Made by a program: the position numbers and the translations under genes. Of a DNA stretch of 60,000 bases, positions 35,801 to 50,800 are shown in pieces. The notes beneath the pieces are model-generated. The model saw nothing but the letters and a program-made list of their open reading frames with translations. It ran no database searches and was not told where the DNA came from. Source of the stretch: Owenia fusiformis (Eukaryota; Annelida; Polychaeta; Sabellida; Oweniidae); NCBI GenBank assembly GCA_903813345.2, contig CAIIXF020000007.1, positions 7,509,730-7,569,729 on the forward strand, in the 5' to 3' direction. The first letter of the stretch is position 1. Every line of letters starts with the position of its first letter.

Positions 35801-38800
35801 CAGACATAAATGTATGATAATTCAATCTTTGATAACTAATCAACAGCCATTTTGCAACTTATCATTTTGAAGCCGTAAAAATGACAACAAGCCATGAAAC
35901 ATTCACAAGTAAACTCAATCACATTGTTCTTTTGCCGGGAATGTTTCCTCCAATGGCACAGATTTTAAGGCAGTTCATTATAATATTCATGAGCTGACTG
36001 TTGAAGGATGAATCAAGAAGCAGATCCTCTATTTATCTGTTAATGTCTCTGGGTAGACAATAAAAACAACAACAATTGTCTGATTTAATTTTTTTCAATA
36101 TGACCGGCCCTCAATAAAAAAATTCATTCATAACACAAATACCAATTCTTGGATTTGAATGAAATATTTGGAAATATGAATTATCATTTTTTGTTGGGAA
36201 ACTTGAAAGCAAGGAATGATAAAATTAGGGGCCACATAAGGTTACATTGAATTTTTTTTGAAATCTAAGTAAATCTTTGAAAGCAGTTTCATCTATGGTT
36301 CTAATAAGATATATCATCATGATCAGAGTTCTAAGAAATCTGTTGTAAAGATAATACCATTGACTTGAATAAATAATAAATATCCTAATCATGACATGCT
36401 GAATAATAGGCAAAGTCGTGTTTAAATCTTCTTTAAACAACAAGTATTCTTAGACTACAAGCAATTAAATTCTACAGGGAGTAACATTTCAATCAATTCA
36501 CTTGTGACGCTCATAGTCACGAGGAAAGGCAATATAGCTGATCCATCCTGCGTAATAGTCATTAACAACTCTGTGAAGCATCAAACACAGTTATTATTGA
36601 CAAAGGGGATGCAATAAATAAATACAACATAGAATCGGCTTGTAGATTGCAACAAAAGACAAACACATCTGGGAAAGAATTCACATGCTATCTCTTAGGA
36701 AGGTAGTTATTTTGATATCTGGCATACTTGTCTGAAATATAAATGAGACCCACTCATTTTAGTGCCCATGGGCATTAATCTGAAAAATATTCCAGAGTAA
36801 TGCCTATGGCCATTTAGGAAAGAAAGTGTTTTTCTTTCGAAATAGTTGATACAGATTCCTAACAACCATAAAGTTTTATGGTGCAACATTTGACAAACTG
36901 TCGCATTACCCCCTCCAAAAACATATTAAACTATATCTAACACTACAGTCTACAAGTAATTGATTAACCAGTGCTAGGAAGACTAACCATAATCAAATAA
37001 TGCAAGTGATTAGGATTAAATTCATTTGACATTGAACTTCAAATATAGCAATATTTACTAAAAACTTAAATTCTCTGGTTTGTATAAAGATGTTTAGATG
37101 CTTTAATCCATGACTACATGAGTACAACATGTAAAAACTTAACTGATTCAAACTACTAACCGGTACATTCGATATATGTTAAATGAATGAGAATATTTTG
37201 TTAGGGTTATCAGTATCTGGGCAATTATTAATTAACAAGGGCATTTACTTTAATTCAACGTTTTCAAATCATTACACAGTTCTGATAGGAACTGATATAT
37301 TACAAGCATGCTGTAAATCGAAAGGTATTTCGTCGATATTTCAAATATTTGTAAAAAATTCAATCATAGCAAAGTATAATACGTAGCAAAGAACATACGA
37401 TATTGTAAATTCTGAATACTGTTTTAAATTAGGTATTCATTCAAAATTGAAAATTAAAGTTATAAGCATCGTGAAAGGTGAAAGGAATATCAAATTAAAA
37501 TAGCAAAATTCGAACATACAGAACTCAAAATTATACATTGAGTAGATATCACTAGTGATATTATAAACAGTAAAGAAAGCCAAGAAGCTAGACAGCACCA
37601 GCACCTCAAGCATTAAGTGAACCGAAAAGCCTTATAGAGGATCTGATACAATGGCTGGTACACTGGGACCTCTCACGCAGGAGCTAACCACACTGGCGAA
37701 TGGCACACAGAAGAATAAAACAGACAGTAGTGGTGAGATGACACCCTTGCAACAAGCAAACAGCATCATTCTCGCTGTTCTGCTGATCATTATTATGATT
37801 TCTATGGGATGCACGACAACGGTGTCAGACCTAAAACGCCACTTGAAACGACCCTGGGGGCCAGTTATAGGCATCATTCTCCAATTTGGATTCATACCAT
37901 TGACAGCATATGCACTGGCAAATGCCTTACAGCTTTCCGGTCCCCTGGCCATTGGACTGATTATGATCTCTACGTGTCCGGGTGGTACAGTGTCCAATAT
38001 ATACTCCTTTTGGGCTCTTGGAGATGTGGCACTCAGGTATGTATTTATATCAAGCTTCACACTTTAATAATTTGTTCTAGGAATTGTTCTTCATGTAAAA
38101 CCTGTATAAGTGGAATGCCTGCTTCTATTACTAATAAAAATAAATGTTTTCCACTTGGGAGGTGTTCTACTTACAGTAGTGTTCTACTTGACATTTTTAC
38201 TGACAATAACATATATAGAACACCTCTTACTCTTTTTTAATTTTGTCATGGCTGATTGGATTAATCTATTTGATTCTGATATATGCACAAATTATACTTA
38301 ATTGATTTTTCAATTTAACACTCACGTATCCACAATGTTTAATCATATGTTTGAGGGGGTAACACAGGGTGGGGGAGAACCTGTGAAAACAACCCTGATA
38401 CATCCTTTACACATTGACCATGTTGTGTATGAATTATATTCTAGTATTACAATGACTACTTGCTCAACCCTGATACATCCTTTACACATTGACCATGTTG
38501 TGTATGAATTATATTCCAGTATTACAATGACTACTTGCTCAACCCTGATACATCCTTTACACATTGACCATGTAGTGTATGAATTATATTCCAGTATTAC
38601 AATGACTACATGCTCAACTGTAATAGCCATGGGAATGATGCCACTTAATTTATGGATATACAGTCGCACATGGACCGATCGGCAAGCTCAGATACCATAT
38701 TTGGACGTGGTTGTCTCGTTACTTCTCATCCTGGTACCTGTTGGAATTGGCATGATCATCAAATGGAAGAATGATAAAGTGGCATTCATTATAACAAAGG

Positions 38801-41800
38801 TAAGAAAGTAACACTGTCATCACATGCGACACTGCTCAATGTTTGGCATCATTTTTCAATTTCTCTATACATGGGCTCCCAGGATATACTGGTGTCATTT
38901 TTGTTGCTTAAGGAATAGCAGTGACCTGACTCTTAAAGTCACTGCTATCTTTAACCAATTGCCTCTAGTTTATGTGTGCTAAATTTAATAACAAATAGAA
39001 TAAGGTAGAGTGTTCAAATCATGAGTCACAGTTATTAACAAAAACTTGTGTGGAGTGCTATAGAATAAATTTTATCGAAAATATAAATGTTGCATTTACA
39101 AATATATTTCCTTCTCTTGTTGATTTTGTTTATTTCTACAAGATAATGGTAAGTGATCTGCAAATAGGGTAGATTAATTCACAAAATGGAACGTGGCTCG
39201 TAATACACCAATTAAAAGTCTTTTAACAACAGGATATTAGAAATGCATTAAAACATACATTCCTTATTCTTTAAATCAGTTTGTTTCCATGGCAACCATT
39301 CTGATTTAATATAATTGAGCTTTGAACACAGATGGAGGTAGAGTCTAACAGCATTACTGACCTAACTGAAAATACTGTTAATTTCAGGTCGGTAGCTATG
39401 CAGGCATGATCGTTATAGTTGCTGTAGCAATTCTATTAGGAATTGCTTCCCCAGGTCTTTTCACATCATCCTGGACAGTCTGGTTTGCTGGAATCCTTAT
39501 GCCGATCATTGGGACATCATACGGTTTCATAGCAAGCTCAATATGCTGTAGACCATGGCCACAACGCCGTACAATCGCAACCGAAAGTGGACTACAGAAT
39601 ATGGCTCTGTGCTTAGCTATCGTGCAGAATACGTTCCCGCCAAATCAATCAAATGAGGTCAGTCTTATACCGCTACTAGTTGGTGCATTTATGAACATTG
39701 AAGGTCTCGCATGGATTATTGTTTACCGTATAGTACTACGGGTAAAGAATAAAGGAAAAGTACCAGATGCAGACAATGAATACAACTTTGACCACAAAGA
39801 CATTAAATCAGAAGCGATTATAATAGACAGTAATAAACAACCAAACGGACTACAAAATGGCCATGTTAATCATGGTATACAACTTGACACAGAAAAAAAG
39901 ATTCCAACTTAGCAGCTTAACTTAATATCAATTAGCACTTAAACTTGTAAGGTAATGACTCTGCGTTCAATATGTCTTAAATAAATGCAAAAATAATATG
40001 AATTTTGCCTAATTATTCAATCATCGGGCGATATTGAACAAATATTTCACTCTATTTTCGGTGAATACCTGTACATCTTTCACAAGTGATATTCCACGAA
40101 GCCCGAAGGGCAAGTGGAATATCACCTTGTGAAAGTGCTACAGGTATTCACCGAAAATAGAGTGAAATATTTGTTTTATTATATCACTGTCTAGCTAAAC
40201 ATCCCTAATATTATTAAGTCATTAAGTCTTCAGATATTTTTACGAATCTACTCGGTTCGTCTGCCATTTTGACTTAAACTGAACTAAATTATTTACACTG
40301 AACGAAAACAAATTCTTTCAAAATTCCCGGGAGCGTGGGATATCGCTAGATATCTCACGGTTGTCTTATCTGATTAGCATTGCCATTGAATATCGCCAGA
40401 TATCCCACGACATGTGACCCGGTTTTGACCAATCATACTGTCGCTAGCTAGATAGTGATATAATAATAATTGATATCATAAAACATGCCAATGATAGAAC
40501 ACAAAACTCGTAGAGTTCATATGACCATATATTATCAGGGCATGCCATCGGTAAACAGTACCCAAGTGGCAATAACTTAATTTTATCAAATTCTTGTCAG
40601 ATATAGCTGAGAGTTTGATAAAATAATTTTTCATTAGACAAGATACCTGAGCACAGTTGCCATAAATTATAAGACACAATCGTAAAACACACAGTGATAC
40701 ACAACTTTGTTTTTAACTAAGAACAAAGAATTATATAAAATGAGATGCAGTAGATCAGAATGTTAGGACACTTACTGCTACCCTGCATAATGTGCATATC
40801 ACAGATGTACTCGCATTTAAAGGTGCAGCAATAAGTGCAGGGGGGCCATTCAACGATCATCTTAACCTCCCTAATATCTACAATGAAACCCCCTGGATGA
40901 ACATTATTTCAGCTGATATTTCTCTTGAAACGTGGTGGATCTTAAAAATCTATAAGTTGGACTCCCTTTAAAGAAGCTTTGAACTGAATTTACACTTCTT
41001 AATGCTGAAATTGATAGTTTATACATACATTTAAAGAAAATAGGTATGTCAAAGAAGGTGTTAAGCCAAATATTGACCTGATAGCTCAGAAAAAATAAAA
41101 AATTTCGAATTTTCTCGCAACAGTCCTTGTTGCCCCTTTAAGAATTTCCCATAACATGTGACCTTCACCTTGGTTGGTGACCTTTGCACTATTTTCCTCC
41201 ATCCGCGACTACTATCGTGCCATTTTTGGACTTGTCATCATAACTACATTACAGTTGAGACATACACAAACAAATATAGTAACTAATGGTGCGACAAATA
41301 TTTTGTGGTCGTTTAAAGATAACAAACTAGAAATTGAAGGTCACCGTTAAATCATAATAAATAAAAAGTCATGAGACATGTCTATAGCATCGATAAGTAC
41401 TTTAGATAGTCTATTTTAAACAAGTAATTAATTAAAGATAATGAGTTTTATAAGATATGATTATACTGTGAATGTGATGCCTATATAGTTCACCTTACAT
41501 TAGATTCTATAATGACTATAAACGGTAACATAAATTACAATTGAATAGGTATAATTCTCTTATCAGAGGCGTGAGGTTTAAAATATTCTAAAAATAAATC
41601 AGGTCGTGTTAACTACTCCAGTGGTTCTGTGAGATAAAAAAATGATGAGCAAAGTGGCTCACACACGCACACATATTGATTGGTTGACAGAGACACATCC
41701 ATTAGGCTTGCCTATAATATCTGAACAAGTGAGTGCAGCTGATTTAAAGTAGAAAATATGGTTTAACCTGTCAAGTTTAAAGTTTTATATAACAAGTGAT

Positions 41801-44800
41801 TGTAAGTATCCAGGATGTATTGCCTTGATCGCTGTCTCCATAGTAATGTTTGTCACTTTTTTTTTATCAATTTGCAAATACAATGTGAGTAGTCTCATTT
41901 ATGGACATAATTTGTGTCTTAAGATGGTCATTATATACATGGGAATTTTGTTTTAAACATTCCATTTTATAATGTAAAATTCTAAGTAAATGTTAAGGAT
42001 ATTTTCAAAGTTATGAAAATCTATTATAAGTATACCAAAAATATTTTAATATTAACATTACAATCTGCAGATAATTTACAATAGTATGTTATTCTTGAAT
42101 GCCATATTGTTTAGAGTCACCTATACTTAGGGTTGTCTGCCCTGAGAAATCTTAAATAAATAACATTCTAAAAAAGTCCTTACGAATGTCATTTACAAGG
42201 AGTTTATCTTTATAATGTCATCTTCGTTGATACGAAAAGCTTATTTTGAATATTATCTTCTGTCGGCAATATATATTGGAGCCCATTTTTTAATAGTCTG
42301 AGAAGATACAATCCCAAATACTAGTTGCCATAGCAGTCCATTTTTAATAGTCTGAGAAGATACAATCCCAAATACTAGTTGCCATAGCAGTCCATTTTTA
42401 ATAGTCTGAGAAGATACAATCCCAAATACTAGTTGCCATAGCAGTCCATTTTTAATAGTCTGAGAAGATACAATCCCAAATACTAGTTGCCATAGCAGTC
42501 CATTTTTTAATAGTCTGAGAAGATACAATCCCAAATACCAGTTGCCATAGCAACCACATCTTAACATAGATTAGATATAAATTAAAAGTTAGATATCTTT
42601 GCACTGCAGGTATAAATGAATAACCCAAATATCCTGAGAATATGAGGGAAAAAACGAAAACTCCAAAATTAGAGCTGTTTATTAAATTATATGGATCGCC
42701 CCATAAAATGTATATGTAAGGTAAAAACTTGCACTCTTAAAGTTTAGAATACCACAATCTGTGTCTGATATTAATCTTACCATACCAAGCATCGATTTCT
42801 CTCCATGAACTTGACTAAACATGTGCTTGACGCACAGCCACTATTGCTTTGTTGTTTTCTTAGTACAATGAATTAATAACTTTTAAAAATTCTCCATGAA
42901 GGGAAAGTGTCCAGAAGGCAACAGTCGTGAAAGAACAGTAATGTTGTAGGATGGAGTGTGGAAATGACAAAGAATGTTGATTTTTCAAGTAAAAGGTGAA
43001 TCAACATTTTCAAATATAAAGGTCAGGTGTGTGTGTGTCTGGGGGGGGGGGGGGGGTGATAAGCAATGATGAAATGAACTTTGCATTTCCTTAACTGTCA
43101 AATTTGGACACCATCCCTAAGTTAAGAAACATTACATGTCAAGTAAATGAAGCCAATTTATCTGTCATAACAAGTGAGATAAAATGACATATTTTTCTTG
43201 GTATCTTGGCTCTCTTCTAAATAGATATAATCAGGTTATAATGTGCTGGCTGTCATGGAGTATTGTAATGTGTGTGAACAGTGTACAGTGACACTTGTAG
43301 AAGTAGAACACATTTGTTAGTGGAACACTTTTCAGAGTCCCTTGACAAACTGACTTAATGTTTAATGAACCTTTATAAGTGGAACACCTCCTAAGTGGAA
43401 CACTTTTAGTGGTTTTTGCAGTTGGAGTCACTTTGATGAATTAATGATGTGATATACGTTATTTAATGATTCTAGTAAAATAAATAATATGTGCCTGAGA
43501 AAAAACATCTTTTGAGGGTACAAGTCAATATTTTCTATATTTTCAAGAGATATTATTGAATTGTGTTTATTCAAAAAATTTAGGCATATTTGGAGTTTTG
43601 AATGTATGTATGTAACCCCATTGTCCCCTTTCTGGGGAACTATGTACGTTTCTCAAATTATTGCAATAAAAAAATAAATAAAAAAAATATATATGGAGTT
43701 TTGAATGGTTTTCAACAGAAAATGATAACTTCAATGTTTTAAAGTGTGTGATAGAGATGACATCAGGGTGGAATATAATTTTCTAGCAGAGTTCTAAAAA
43801 TAAAAATACAAGGTTCATATTTTATGACAAATGGCCATTTGGCATAACATTAATACATTTGAACATCCATCAGTACAGTAAAAGTACATTTAACTTCCTC
43901 AAGTGCAGCAAATGTACATTTGAACTTCCACAAATACAGTAAAAGTACATTTGAGCTTGAAATAAAAAAAATGTCTTACCTGTATGCACTGTTTGATCCA
44001 GTAGTGCCCCAACATAGCTTCCCAGTTCTGTGAGCAAGTGATATAGAGCGTACGGTCATAGAGGCGACGTCTGATACTGTTCTCAAATACCTACAAATAA
44101 GGGGGGAAAATTGAAATTCTTAATTTTGAGGAAAACACTGAATCATAGAGAATATTTTACAACTTTGGTATGATCGCAACTTATGATTTCAAGAAAACCA
44201 CTGTCCATTTTATGATGAACAATGACTTGCGACAAAATCGTGAGTTACGAGTAATCATAAACTTTAGGGGTTCATGACAAACATATCTAACACAAATTAA
44301 TGATCTCACCTCAAAGAATTTATGTCTGATGGAGGGCTGCGATGATCGAAGACCCGCAAGAAACGCAGGTTCTAATTTTGACGTCAACTCAGACCCAGCA
44401 AGAGTTTCGTCCCTTAAAAATAATACAAGTATGTAGCAGACTGATTTAAAAGTAATATCAGAGAAAAACTGTGGAAAAGGTTAGTAAAGAGAACACTTAG
44501 AGTCTTGTATTCATGGGTCATTGCTACGATGAAATAAATAGAAAAAAAGTATTTCTGTTTCATAAGGTGATTTGATTTAGCTCAGAATAATAATTTATGC
44601 AAGAGTTAAAATGATGTAGACTAATGTAAAAATAGTAAAAAAATGTTTTTAATCATCCAGATTATGTTTAACATGTCTTTAAATAGACTAAGTGAAGCTA
44701 CAAGGCCTTTAAAATAATAACAATAAAAATGATCTAATGAAAACAGGGTGATTATGTTAGACAGCTTCATCGTGTCAGCTATTCACACATTTTCCTACGT

Positions 44801-47800
44801 AAACAGGAAACAATGTAATTAACTCACATCACTAAAATACTCGGAATGAAGATTAATATTACGTCAATAAAGGTACATTAACATAACCACTGTGATGAGT
44901 TGAGCAGCTAAACATCCCATTGGAAAGTGTTTCTGTTTGAACTTACTTTTCGTTTCTCATGGGTCAGATATTTGACGATAACAATGAATTTGTTAAAATC
45001 ACCAAAAACAAAAAGGCTCAAACACATGGTCCAAAGACATATTTGGTTGCCAAACTTATGGAGTTGAGTGTAGCATACCTATAGATATAGTTGACAAGTT
45101 CAAGGAAATGTGCATGGAGGTCAGTGTCATCGGGGAACCGTTTCTCAACATGTTTCATTAGCTTATCCAATAGGATCGCCTTTTCTCTTGGTGATGGTGA
45201 CTGACTGATGGCAAGAGGTGTCTAAAATGAAGAACATTAATACCGATATTGTTGGCGATTTTCCTTGATGCAATGTTTCAATAATGACAAAATTAATATC
45301 ATTGGAGAATATACATGTATTCCAATGATATAGTGAATGAAAAATAATTAGAGACATGATATATCTGTTAGAAACACAATGCATATATGTCTAAGAAACC
45401 TGATATATATGTTAAAAACTGGAAGTATCCACATTAAACGATTCCAAAAAAAATTACCTTTATTTTCACCCAATCTTCCACCATACGGGTGATAGCCTTC
45501 ATGACCTTGGCATCAGGAGTCTTGTCTATAAGGCCAACGAGGATGGTCCCGATGAATCCTTTTCGCATGTCCATTGTCATCCTCCCCACTCTGTTCTTCA
45601 CTAAGTCAAGGCTCAGAATCAGTAGCTCACTTGCGACTGTATTATAAAAAATCACATCATTATTTCATTTTTTCACTTGGTTCATTGGTTCCTTTGGTCT
45701 ATACTTGTATCTTCCATATTTGATCAGTTTAAAGTCTTTGGAAAGTCGACACTATTTTCTTTAGGCTCACAATAAATCATTACATGGATTGGTAAACTAT
45801 AAACATTTATTTCATGAATGCAACATATTTCTTCCTTCCCAAATACTTATTTTTGAGAATTGTAATCTATTTATTCCTTGTACATAAACATGCCCACCAA
45901 CTAATTATAGAATAAACATTGTATTTAATGCAAGGATTAAAAGGCAACACATTTTGAAAACTGTTCCATTGCATCTTCTGAATGCAAGATGAAGAGAGTG
46001 GATGTCTAAAGCCCTGCATTTGGGGGATGATTACATTATAACTTGGAGAATGTATCTATCCTCCCAATTAACATACCTGGGCTAGTCTCAGCTGATGAGG
46101 GGGTGAGATGCTCTCTGGCCATTCTCTGCAAGACCCTCATAAAAGTCCCTATGAGCCTATCTATGTAGCTAAGGTTGTGCATACACGCTGCCTTCAAGAT
46201 CATCAATGTACCAAATAGCTGGGATGGGGAGCCATTATTGGATCTGAATAACACATTTCATAAAAAATCAATTTTCGCCCAAATCAATCCTCATCACATT
46301 TTTTTCAAACATTAAAAAGTTCATTATCTTATTCAAGGCAACAAGTTGACTTTAACATGTATGCGTTCATCTTTCTTTAAATGTGAATAGCCATATCTGA
46401 TATGTTTTAATTTTAAAAGTCTGTATGAATGTCTGTAATATATAACATCCAAATAATTACTACTTTCTAGAATCACTTACTTTTCATAGTTAGCAAGTCC
46501 TTCATAAACCACTTTACTGACGCATGCATAAAGACATTCAAGCTCTTCATATTTGGAGGCTACATTGCTAGTGGCGGCCTCTGTTGGGAAAATGCTCATC
46601 AATCGGGACAGGAGGCTATGTACAGCTCGTATCACCTTAGAGTTTGGGCACGTCATGCAGGCAGCTATACCTCGCTGTAGAGGCTTGAAACTTGGCAGGA
46701 TCACGTCAGTCTTCTGATAAACACATGGGAAAGAAGGAGCGTTTTAAATCATTGTGATTTCATGAGAATATTAAATCTAACCTCTTTTATAAATCAGATG
46801 GTTTATTTTATGAATTTCCAAACATTCAATGTCACGCTTATTTGTTAAAAAGTTTTGATAATTGTTGATGACAAAAATGTTGATTTCTGAAGAAACTATT
46901 TTTATGATTTCAAAACAATATCATATTGGTTGCTTCAGAACAAAAACTTCTAGTAAGTCAAATGCACAGCTCTAAAAATGTCTCAATTCTGTATGGGGTC
47001 CATTACCCAATTTGACATATTTTCTGGATCTATTGCACTATACTGTTTTTCTCGACCAGTTACACTCCCAAGGAATTATGTAAATCTTAAACTCACCAAG
47101 ATATCAAGCAAAAACCGCAGCAGTTCCAGAGCAGTACAGATATTCGCAAAGTTTGGCTGGTGAGTCTCTACAGACATAAGTAGTTTATCAAACCATCCAA
47201 GTTTCAATTCAGCATTGGGCCACACGTCTGACTTAAGGGCTGTCTTCAACAGAGTGACACATCTACGGGAGAGAATCTCGCCTGGTGACCCAATGGTGGT
47301 TGATGCTTCATTCACCTAGTTAAAGACAAGTTTGTTTATTTTTTATTTGTTTGTTTATTTACTTACAGACAATATATGTTATTTAATTGTTATTTATATG
47401 TGGGATGATTCATATGATGATTCTACAGGGTGGGTCAAAAAATGACCACAGACTGACGTGCATAATTTCAGTATTTATATTAATGAAAATGTGGAAACAA
47501 TGAACATAATGATCATAAATATAACCCTCAGGGTTGATCATGAAAGCCTAATATAATTGATGAAGTGTGAAGTTCGGATATAGAATCTAACCTGACATGC
47601 GATTCTTAGAAGAAAGTTGACAACTGCGTCACAATACTGTTTGTCTATGGGTTTGGTGACATCGGTCCCGCCTCCACTACTTTTGGCACTCTGTAAACAT
47701 AAATTAATAAAACACTTATTATCAGAAACTTATTTAAAACAATCCATTCTGATTGGTCAAAAGAATGAACAATAGTTTTGATTATCTGCATGTAAATATA

Positions 47801-50800
47801 TCTATGTTTGTATTACATGTACTTTATTTCATTTTACTCTCAATACAAAAACAGTTAAAATATGAGACACAATTTCCTTAAATAAGAAACAAGTTTGAAT
47901 GTGGCACCCACTTGCCTCCCTAAATGCCTGTTGATAAGCCCAAGACAATGACACTTTGGAAATTCTTCAAAATGCGATAAAAATATGTCAAAGAACATGA
48001 TTAGTCATTACTTACAGCCTCTGATGAATGTCTTATACGTTTAGCCTCCTGTGGTGAATCTACAGATGCAGTTCTCTTTATGGAGGCGCTGGCGCCACTG
48101 GTCTCTAATACAGCAGGCTGCAAATCAAAATGTCACAATTCAGTGATTATAGTTTTCAAACATCAAATGGATCACGAAAGAATTCAATGTGAAAATATGA
48201 TTTACAGGTAAATGACAAAATTCCACTGTATCTATTTTACTCTGACAAAAACAGGCAGTTTTACTTTTGACACATAATCAACAAGCTATAGTAAAATAAA
48301 ATTCAATGTGGCATATAGTACACATAACTACATAATGGACACCATGAAGAATTCTACTTACATCTGAAGATCCCTCTGCCTCTTCCTTGACTCTTTGCAC
48401 CTCCCACTTGATGATTACCTCTGCCTGGTCTACAGCCAGTTTGCGGTGTTCCATTGTAGCACTGGGGGTGAATCCCAGCCTCTGTATAGAGCCAACCATG
48501 TGCTGTATGAGGTGGTGCCTTACTGGGTAGTAGACCTTGTAGTGACGCACTAACAGTTGTCTATAACAGAACATGTTCTGATATATATATATATCTTTTA
48601 TTGACTCCCTGACGTCATAGTAATTGGAAAGTACTATGTTTGCTTCAATGTTCTCCAAAAGATTAGATGCCAAATTCTAATGTTACTGATTCTAACAAAA
48701 ACTGTCAAACTATCTCATTTTTATGACATACCATAATTTCCAAACTCCAAAGAGAACAAATGGATTTTTATTTGGGATAAAGTAGGTTTCAAATCTTCAA
48801 GTGGGTACATTGTCCGATGACTTATATATACTGGGGAGACCACTGATAAATTATGATCCAATAACAGTAAAACATTTCTTATCGGAACACCAATGGCAAT
48901 GGACAGTCCCATTCACATTGAGAGTTGTTTGGATATACAGGCATGTACAGGTTTGTGAATGTGTCAAGCATGGACTCTCCATGCAACATATTGTATTGTT
49001 ATTGTTATTGTATACTTACAGTATATGTAGGAGCTGGGCTACAGTATGACCTTCCTCCACTATGATCTTCTTTGTCCAATGTGTGAGCATCTGAAAAACA
49101 TTTCATTTATTAGTTGTGTTCATATTTTTTAACTGACTGATCTTGAACTGATATATTCAACAAAATAATTGGTATCATACTTATTTGGAGTAAATTTCAT
49201 AATGCTTACTCATCAATTTTACAGCCCAATCATAACTACAGATAATATATGTACAATATAATACTATACAAGGGACACCCTGTAAATGCTCACAACACTC
49301 AACATTAACACTGAAGGTCTTAGTACATGTGCACTTGAATTACTAACTTGATTGAAGGTCTTAGTGCATGTGTACTTACATTTCCATCCTCCATACGTCC
49401 TGGCATTGCTGGGGTAAGAATATCTAAAGCTTGTTTTACAACACTTCGGGCCTCAAGAGCATGGGCTTTCAGTAAGCTGTGGAACACCTATGACAAAAGA
49501 TAGTAGTTAAATTAGGCTAAAGAACAGAGAAATACAAATGTACCATATATTTGCAATAGTCAAATAGACATTGACTTTGCAATCACGATGAGTGATGATA
49601 CTTGGTATTATTTGAATTTTACCCTTTGCATTCGTTTGACATTTATTAAACTTTTAAATATGACTTTTTCTTATTATGCAACTTCATTTATTGTACTTGT
49701 CACTTATTGACAAGGTAAATTCTTACTTGCAAAACAATCCTTTTGTGAATGGCAAACTTTGCAATGATGTGTGACAACAGAAGATGGCCGTGGTATTTAG
49801 TAGCTGGATCTACACAGTTTTTAGGAAGCAAACATGGCCATGCAAAAGTCATTAAACGCCTTAGTTTGTTCCCATGTTTCCTGAAAAATGTACCATTAGG
49901 CCACATGTACGAGATGTACACTATTTTAAAATAATAAACTAAAAATACTGCAGAACAAAAATGGCAAATGCTTACATGTGTAGATATTACCATTAACCCA
50001 GGGATAAAGATGATATTACTCAAAATCAATTGATATCTTAAACATACCATAGAGCATTCTAGATTTATTATGTCACCTTGCTTGTTTATGGAAAACAATA
50101 CATATCCAGTCAGTATATCACTTTCATATAAAGAGGGTACCCCTAATCTCCAAATAAGAGATATTTCACAATGAGAATAGTATGTGCTTTTAGTTCGCAT
50201 TCACATCTTGAAACATACCATAATTTCCAACCCATGAAAGCACTGTTACTCACTTATTTGCTGCATCATGTATGTGTGGTGAAGCCTGACTGACCAAAAG
50301 TGATGAAAATTGCAACAGTAGTATCCTGACAGCATCAGAAGTCCCAAATGGATTATCAGGGTCAATGATTTTATTGATAAAGACACTTATGATGTTTTCT
50401 GAATTGTCCTGGTCTGGTACTGGGGGTCCACCTATCAATTTCTCTCCCTCATTCTTTTCAAAGGAGACAGTAAAGCATGGAATAAGGATGTACTGTAGCA
50501 CCTGAAATTATGAAATAAATATTTTCTATTTATTCAAAATTCGAATTTATTCGTTTTAAATCCTTTCATGACAAAGTTCTCACATAAGGCACCTATTAAG
50601 GCATATTTTCAATACTTTATTATGATGAAATTTTGAATAATGAAACATTTTGCATAACCTTAAGCTGAAAAGCGTTCTATTTTGCCAAATTTTCTGGGTG
50701 ATTCTAATCAATCAATTATTGAAACTTTAAACAATCTGAATAAAAATGTACATATTTTAACTGACATTCAAATACTGAGTGTACAGTATATATCCATATC

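Noticed and set aside
38302-38811. 169-codon SLC10 exon starting at an ATG at 38302
   Set aside because: The part before 38595 is the splice-site repeat plus intron. Family alignment starts at SITMTTCST after the AG at 38593-38594.
49881-50200. Extension of TRRAP e19 upstream through the open frame
   Set aside because: A pyrimidine-AG acceptor precedes the homologous GNKLRRL part, and the phase from e18 fits only that border.
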